Assembly (NCBI GenBank): GCA_002162915.1
Contig: MABB01000107.1
Span: forward strand, 2,534 to 30,757
DNA from: Rhodospirillales bacterium 47_12_T64
GTDB taxonomy: Bacteria; Pseudomonadota; Alphaproteobacteria; Kiloniellales; Kiloniellaceae
Length of the DNA: 28,224 bases
Direction of reading: 5' to 3'
Below are positions 24,723 through 28,224 of this stretch, piece by piece. Below the pieces are notes generated by a model. That model searched no databases, was not told the DNA's origin, and saw only the letters and a program-made list of their open reading frames with translations. Every line of letters begins with the position of its first letter. Position 1 is the stretch's first letter. The position numbers and the translations under genes were made by a program.

Positions 24723-25190
24723 TTGAGTGCCAATTCTAAAAACCGCAGCGGTACACCGAGGAGCCAGCGACAATTGCGCGTGGGTGAAGAAATTCGCCAC
24801 GGCATGTCACAGGTCCTCAACCGCTCAAGTTTTAATGATCCTCATCTTGATGGGGTCATTATTACCATTTCCGAAGTCCGGATTAGCCCTGACCTGAAAA
24901 ATGCGACCGCGTTTGTCGTTCCTTTGGGGGGTGCTGATCTGGATGACGTGACCAAGTCATTGAATAAAGCGTCTAGTTATTTTCGCCGTGAGCTAAGTCA
25001 CATGCTGCGCATGCGCAGTTGTCCGCGTATCGGATTTGAAGCTGATAAATCTTTTGATGAAGCAGCGAAAATTAACACAATCCTTCAAGGTGAAAATGTT
25101 CAGCAAGATCTTCATCGCGATGATGAACCTGTGTTGGATGATTCTCAGGATATCGAGTCGCACCACAAGGATGGCGAAACGGACGCGTAA
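24723..25190 (+). CDS. rbfA: Ribosome-binding factor A
   Basis: A 155-residue protein with a KH-like fold. The family pattern is RQLRVGEEIRHGMSQVL at the N-terminus, VIITISEVRISPDLKNATAFV in the middle and RRELSHMLRMRSCPRIGFEAD at the end, followed by an acidic tail of about 40 residues. RbfA helps mature the 5' end of 16S rRNA and is needed at low temperature in E. coli. The start is TTG 24723 with AAGGGA (24708-24713) about nine bases upstream; the nearby ATG is in another frame. The stop overlaps the truB ATG by one base (TAATG). Confidence 0.93.
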   Translation: MSANSKNRSGTPRSQRQLRVGEEIRHGMSQVLNRSSFNDPHLDGVIITISEVRISPDLKNATAFVVPLGGADLDDVTKSLNKASSYFRRELSHMLRMRSCPRIGFEADKSFDEAAKINTILQGENVQQDLHRDDEPVLDDSQDIESHHKDGETDA

Positions 25191-26125
25191 TGGCCCGTAA
25201 GAAAAAAGGCCTTCCCATACACGGGTGGCTGGTCATCGACAAGCCGCTTGGTATTACCTCGACGCAAATTGTCGGTAAGGTACGCAGACTTCTCAACGCT
25301 CAGAAAGTTGGTCATGGCGGAACGCTTGACCCTCTGGCCTCCGGTCTTCTTCCACTTGCTTTTGGTGAGGCAACCAAGACTGTCTCTTATGCAATGGACG
25401 GTCGGAAAAGCTATCGCTTTGCTGTTAAATGGGGTGAGGCGACTTCGACAGAAGACCTTGAAGGCGATGTTATCGAGACAAGTGATCATCGGCCAACAAA
25501 AGATGAAATAATTCAAGCTCTTGCTCAATTTCAAGGCGACATAAGTCAAGTACCACCACGCTATTCAGCCATTAAGATTGATGGTAAAAGGGCTTATGAT
25601 CTCGCGCGTAACGGCAACGAAGAGTTTGAGATGAAGTCCCGTACTGTGCGCATTGACCGGTTTGAGTTGGTAGAGATATGCAACGAGAACGAAGCCGTAT
25701 TTGAAGTCGATTGCGGTAAGGGAACTTATGTCCGTTCTCTTGGACGTGATATTGCCAAAGCTCTCGGAACCTGTGCGCATGTGACGGAGCTACGCCGTAC
25801 ACGCGTGGGACCCTTCACTTTAGCGCATGCGATTTCACTGGAATCTCTTGAAGAGATCGGGCATAGTCCCGCTGCCGAAGAGCTCTTGCTCCCGGTAGAG
25901 ACCGCGCTGGACGACATCTCGGCGCTGGCCTTATCAGAAATCGAAGCAACCCGCCTGCGACACGGTCAACCGCTATCAATGATAGCACGGCATGATCTGG
26001 AGCGGATCGGCGACCTTGTTAACGGGGACGTTTTTCTGGCAACAGAAAATGAAATACCCGTTGCCTTGGCCCGATTTGAAAAGGGTGAGGTGAGATCGGT
26101 ACGTGTTTTAAATCTCCAGGATTAG
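25190..26125 (+). CDS. truB: tRNA pseudouridine55 synthase TruB
   Basis: A 311-residue pseudouridine synthase that forms psi55 in the T-loop of tRNAs. The N-terminus has GWLVIDKPLGITSTQIV, and the catalytic aspartate is Asp47 in GHGGTLDPLASGLL, the motif II of the family. QVPPRYSAIKIDGKRAYDLAR and GTYVRSLGRDIAKALG follow as expected. The C-terminal region (from about residue 245) resembles a PUA-like or TruB C-terminal domain. Its ATG overlaps the rbfA stop, implying translational coupling in the ribosome-biogenesis cluster. Length is normal and all key motifs are present. Confidence 0.96.
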   Translation: MARKKKGLPIHGWLVIDKPLGITSTQIVGKVRRLLNAQKVGHGGTLDPLASGLLPLAFGEATKTVSYAMDGRKSYRFAVKWGEATSTEDLEGDVIETSDHRPTKDEIIQALAQFQGDISQVPPRYSAIKIDGKRAYDLARNGNEEFEMKSRTVRIDRFELVEICNENEAVFEVDCGKGTYVRSLGRDIAKALGTCAHVTELRRTRVGPFTLAHAISLESLEEIGHSPAAEELLLPVETALDDISALALSEIEATRLRHGQPLSMIARHDLERIGDLVNGDVFLATENEIPVALARFEKGEVRSVRVLNLQD

Positions 26126-26155
26126 TCCTGGATAGCTTTTAAAGAAGGAAAAGCG

Positions 26156-26425
26156 ATGTCGATTACGGCTGAGCGTAAGCAAGAACTCGTCAAAGAGTTC
26201 GCTACTATCGAAGGTGATACAGGTTCCCCGGAAGTACAGGTAGCTATTCTATCTGAACGTATCAACAACCTGACTGAGCACCTCAAAGATCACAAAAAGG
26301 ATTTCCATTCCCGTCGTGGTCTCTTGGGCATGGTTGGTCTGCGTCGTCGTCTTCTGGACTACACCAAGAAGAAAAATCAGAGCCGCTATGAAGCTCTGAT
26401 CAAACGTCTCGGCCTTCGCCGCTAA
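26156..26425 (+). CDS. rpsO: 30S ribosomal protein S15
   Basis: An 89-residue protein, the usual S15 length. The sequence runs [20 protein letters not shown] then [42 protein letters not shown] and [20 protein letters not shown], which is S15 throughout. S15 binds the central domain of 16S rRNA early in 30S assembly. In E. coli it also represses its own translation through an mRNA pseudoknot; no equivalent structure was recognised in the 30-base gap before this ATG, though AAGGAAAAG is a clear ribosome binding site. rpsO-pnp is a widely conserved pair. Confidence 0.98.
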   Translation: MSITAERKQELVKEFATIEGDTGSPEVQVAILSERINNLTEHLKDHKKDFHSRRGLLGMVGLRRRLLDYTKKKNQSRYEALIKRLGLRR

Positions 26426-26442
26426 AGGCATAAGGAAGTTTC

Positions 26443-26511
26443 ATGTGACACCCGGTCCGCAGCGAATATCATTCCTGTAGGTCGGGTGTACTTTCATTCA
26501 CATACCGGGTG
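26443..26511 (+). promoter_or_regulatory. Competing stems directly after rpsO
   Basis: CACCCGGT (26449-26456) can pair perfectly with ACCGGGTG (26504-26511). Alternatively ACACCCG (26448-26454) pairs with CGGGTGT (26483-26489), supported by ATGTGA (26443-26448) with TCACAT (26498-26503), sharing base 26448. The two folds exclude each other. No T-run follows closely. A processing or regulatory role between rpsO and pnp is inferred. Confidence 0.45.
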
Positions 26512-26539
26512 CCTGCATCTGGGATAAGTGAATAATTTT

Positions 26540-26572
26540 TTGATATTGTTTCGGGGGTCGGGGCAATATCAA
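26540..26572 (+). repeat. Hairpin with G-rich loop in the pnp leader
   Basis: TTGATATTG (26540-26548) and CAATATCAA (26564-26572) form a 9-bp perfect stem around a 15-base loop that is almost all G, T and C with two G-runs. It sits six bases before the long pnp leader helix. Confidence 0.55.
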
Positions 26573-26578
26573 GTCAGA

Positions 26579-26628
26579 GCCGGTCCTGCGAAAGCTGTCT
26601 AGCAACAGACAGTTTTCGTAGGCCCGGC
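26579..26628 (+). promoter_or_regulatory. Long leader helix before pnp (candidate RNase III/PNPase autoregulation site)
   Basis: Bases 26579-26600 pair with 26607-26628 to give about 21 base pairs, two of them G-U, with one mismatch (26584/26623) and a loop AGCAAC. No T-run follows, so it is not a terminator. In E. coli an RNase III-cut stem in this same position lets PNPase repress its own synthesis. The structure here has the length RNase III prefers. Equivalence is inferred from position and shape. Confidence 0.65.
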
Positions 26629-26663
26629 AAAATGTAACTGGCCCGTTATTTTAAGGAAAACTG

Positions 26664-28224
26664 ATGTTTAACATCCATACTAAAGAAATCGAATGGGGTG
26701 GTCGTACCCTTAAGCTGGAAACAGGTCAGATTGCACGCCAAGCTGATGGTGCGGTACTCGCCACTTATGGCGATACTGTTGTTCTTTGTACTGCGGTTGG
26801 TGCCAAAAGCATGAAACCTGGTCAGGACTTCTTCCCGCTGACAGTTAACTATCAAGAGAAAACATACGCCGCCGGTAAAATTCCAGGCGGTTTTTTCAAA
26901 CGTGAAGCACGTCCATCAGAAAAAGAAACATTGGTTTCTCGTCTGATCGACCGTCCGTTACGCCCGCTGTTTGCTTCTGGATATCTAAACGAAACTCAGG
27001 TTATTTGTACTGTTGTCAGTCATGATCTGGAAAATGATCCTGATATCATCGCAATGATCGGTGCATCTGCTGCTCTGACCATTTCAGGCCTGCCTTTCCT
27101 TGGCCCAATCGGCGGTTGTCGTGTTGGTTACAAAGATGGCGAATACCTCTTGAATCCATTGATGCCAGACTATCCGGAAATGGACCTTGATCTTGTTCTG
27201 GCCGGTACACACGAAGGTGTGTTGATGGTTGAATCAGAAGCTCAGGAACTTTCTGAAGAAGTTATGCTGGGTGCTGTTGCTTATGGTCATGAGCAGATGA
27301 TGCCTGTAATTAATGCGATCATCGAACTGGCTGAACAGTGTGCAAAAGATCCACGCGAGATCCCTGCTGCTGATCCAGCTGTTGCTGTTGTTAAAGAAAA
27401 GCTGATCGCGGGTGGTATCCTCGATAAGCTTGCTGAAGCATACGGCGAGCAAGAAAAACTCCAGCGTCAGGCTAATATTGCTGCTGTTAAATCTGCTGCG
27501 GTTGAAGGTCTGGAAGCCGACGAAGCTGCTCTTGCTGGTGGATTGTTCAAGAAACTGGAAGCCGAAGTTGTTCGTGGTTCCATCCTGAAAACCAGCACGC
27601 GTATCGATGGTCGTAACACCAAACAGGTTCGTCCAATCGTTGCTGAAGTTGGCAAGCTCCCACTGACACACGGTTCTGCACTTTTCACCCGTGGTGAAAC
27701 TCAGGCGCTTGTAACAACTACTCTTGGTACCGGGCAAGATGAGCAGATCGTTGATCAGCTTGACGGCAGCTACCGTGAGCACTTCTTGCTGCACTATAAC
27801 TTCCCTCCATACTCTGTTGGTGAAGCTGGCTTCCTTCGCGGTCCTGGCCGTCGTGAAATTGGCCATGGTAAACTTGCATGGCGTGCGATCCGTCCTTTGC
27901 TTCCTACGAAAGAAGACTTCCCTTACACAATGCGGGTTGTTTCTGAGATCACAGAATCAAACGGCTCATCATCCATGGCAACCGTTTGTGGTTCTTCCCT
28001 GGCATTGATGGATGCTGGTGTACCTCTTAGTGCGCCAGTTGCTGGTATCGCTATGGGCCTGATCAAAGAAGGCGAAGATTATGCCGTTCTTTCAGATATC
28101 CTGGGTGATGAAGATCATCTCGGCGATATGGACTTTAAGGTTGCTGGTACTGAAAAAGGTATTACTGCGCTGCAGATGGATATCAAAATCACTTCCATCA
28201 CACAGGAAATCATGAAAGTTGCTC
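26664..28224 (+). CDS. pnp: Polyribonucleotide nucleotidyltransferase (PNPase), N-terminal part (cut by window end)
   Basis: The frame is open from ATG 26664 to the last base, giving about 520 of the roughly 700 residues expected. PNPase degrades RNA 3' to 5' by phosphorolysis as a trimer and is a core of the RNA degradosome. The first RNase PH domain begins [20 protein letters not shown] and includes [15 protein letters not shown] and [12 protein letters not shown]. The all-helical linker lies around residues 240-310. The second RNase PH domain follows, with [13 protein letters not shown] and [17 protein letters not shown]. The KH and S1 domains lie beyond the window. AAGGAA (26653-26658) is the ribosome binding site. 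Position after rpsO is the standard arrangement. Confidence 0.97.
   Translation, partial: MFNIHTKEIEWGGRTLKLETGQIARQADGAVLATYGDTVVLCTAVGAKSMKPGQDFFPLTVNYQEKTYAAGKIPGGFFKREARPSEKETLVSRLIDRPLRPLFASGYLNETQVICTVVSHDLENDPDIIAMIGASAALTISGLPFLGPIGGCRVGYKDGEYLLNPLMPDYPEMDLDLVLAGTHEGVLMVESEAQELSEEVMLGAVAYGHEQMMPVINAIIELAEQCAKDPREIPAADPAVAVVKEKLIAGGILDKLAEAYGEQEKLQRQANIAAVKSAAVEGLEADEAALAGGLFKKLEAEVVRGSILKTSTRIDGRNTKQVRPIVAEVGKLPLTHGSALFTRGETQALVTTTLGTGQDEQIVDQLDGSYREHFLLHYNFPPYSVGEAGFLRGPGRREIGHGKLAWRAIRPLLPTKEDFPYTMRVVSEITESNGSSSMATVCGSSLALMDAGVPLSAPVAGIAMGLIKEGEDYAVLSDILGDEDHLGDMDFKVAGTEKGITALQMDIKITSITQEIMKVA

Noticed and set aside
23756..24820. 354-codon open frame on the minus strand across infB and the start of rbfA
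   Set aside because: It is antisense to the conserved IF-2 C-terminal domains and resembles no family I know. Its length follows from the codon bias of infB.
26535..26541. T-run after rpsO as an intrinsic terminator
   Set aside because: The nearest stable stem ends more than 20 bases upstream (26511), too far for intrinsic termination.
27234..27866. 210-codon minus-strand open frame inside pnp
   Set aside because: It is a shadow of the well-conserved PNPase frame; no motif or start signal supports it.

Overview
The window reads as one uninterrupted piece of an alphaproteobacterial chromosome. It has moderate GC, dense co-directional genes, and no mobile elements, rRNA, tRNA or CRISPR that I could find. 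The assignment rests on gene content and order: a MucR/Ros-type regulator, a Fur/Mur-type regulator, olsB-olsA, miaB-phoH-ybeY-corC-lnt, a PraR-like XRE regulator next to metK, a fused YlxR/L7Ae protein, and nusA-infB-rbfA-truB-rpsO-pnp. A moderate-GC marine lineage (Rhodospirillales, Kiloniellales or Sneathiellales type) would fit, but the genus cannot be fixed from the sequence alone.

Layout. 1-573 is the 3' end of trpS, followed by a terminator. 890-3100 is a tight three-gene unit: a TauE/SafE permease, a TIGR02186-like membrane-anchored protein and a universal stress protein. 3204-4765 holds a NifU/Nfu iron-sulfur protein and a Bax-like glucosaminidase. A polysaccharide deacetylase (4801-5868) is the only confident minus-strand gene. 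A 385-nt AT-rich divergent region separates it from tsaB-rimI. Next come mucR and fur. From 8624 to 16039 runs a long series: olsB, olsA (ornithine lipid synthesis), miaB (tRNA modification), phoH, ybeY (rRNA maturation), corC, lnt (lipoprotein maturation). The PraR-like regulator has its own strong promoter. metK and trmB follow. From 19004 to the right edge is the translation and RNA-turnover cluster rimP-nusA-ylxR/L7Ae-infB-rbfA-truB-rpsO-pnp; pnp is cut by the window end.

No new protein system is evident; the genes are mostly housekeeping. The unexplained structure is in the RNA leaders: (i) an attenuator-like set of mutually exclusive stems ending in a terminator just before rimP; (ii) five nearly back-to-back hairpins before metK, the last covering its ribosome binding site; (iii) a roughly 20-bp helix before pnp that resembles an RNase III/PNPase autoregulation site, preceded by competing stems; (iv) paired palindromes over the -10 element of the PraR-like gene. 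An unusually high share of genes starts with TTG or GTG (about 9 of 28 assigned starts).

All functional calls come from reading motifs and family knowledge. No alignment, folding or search was run.
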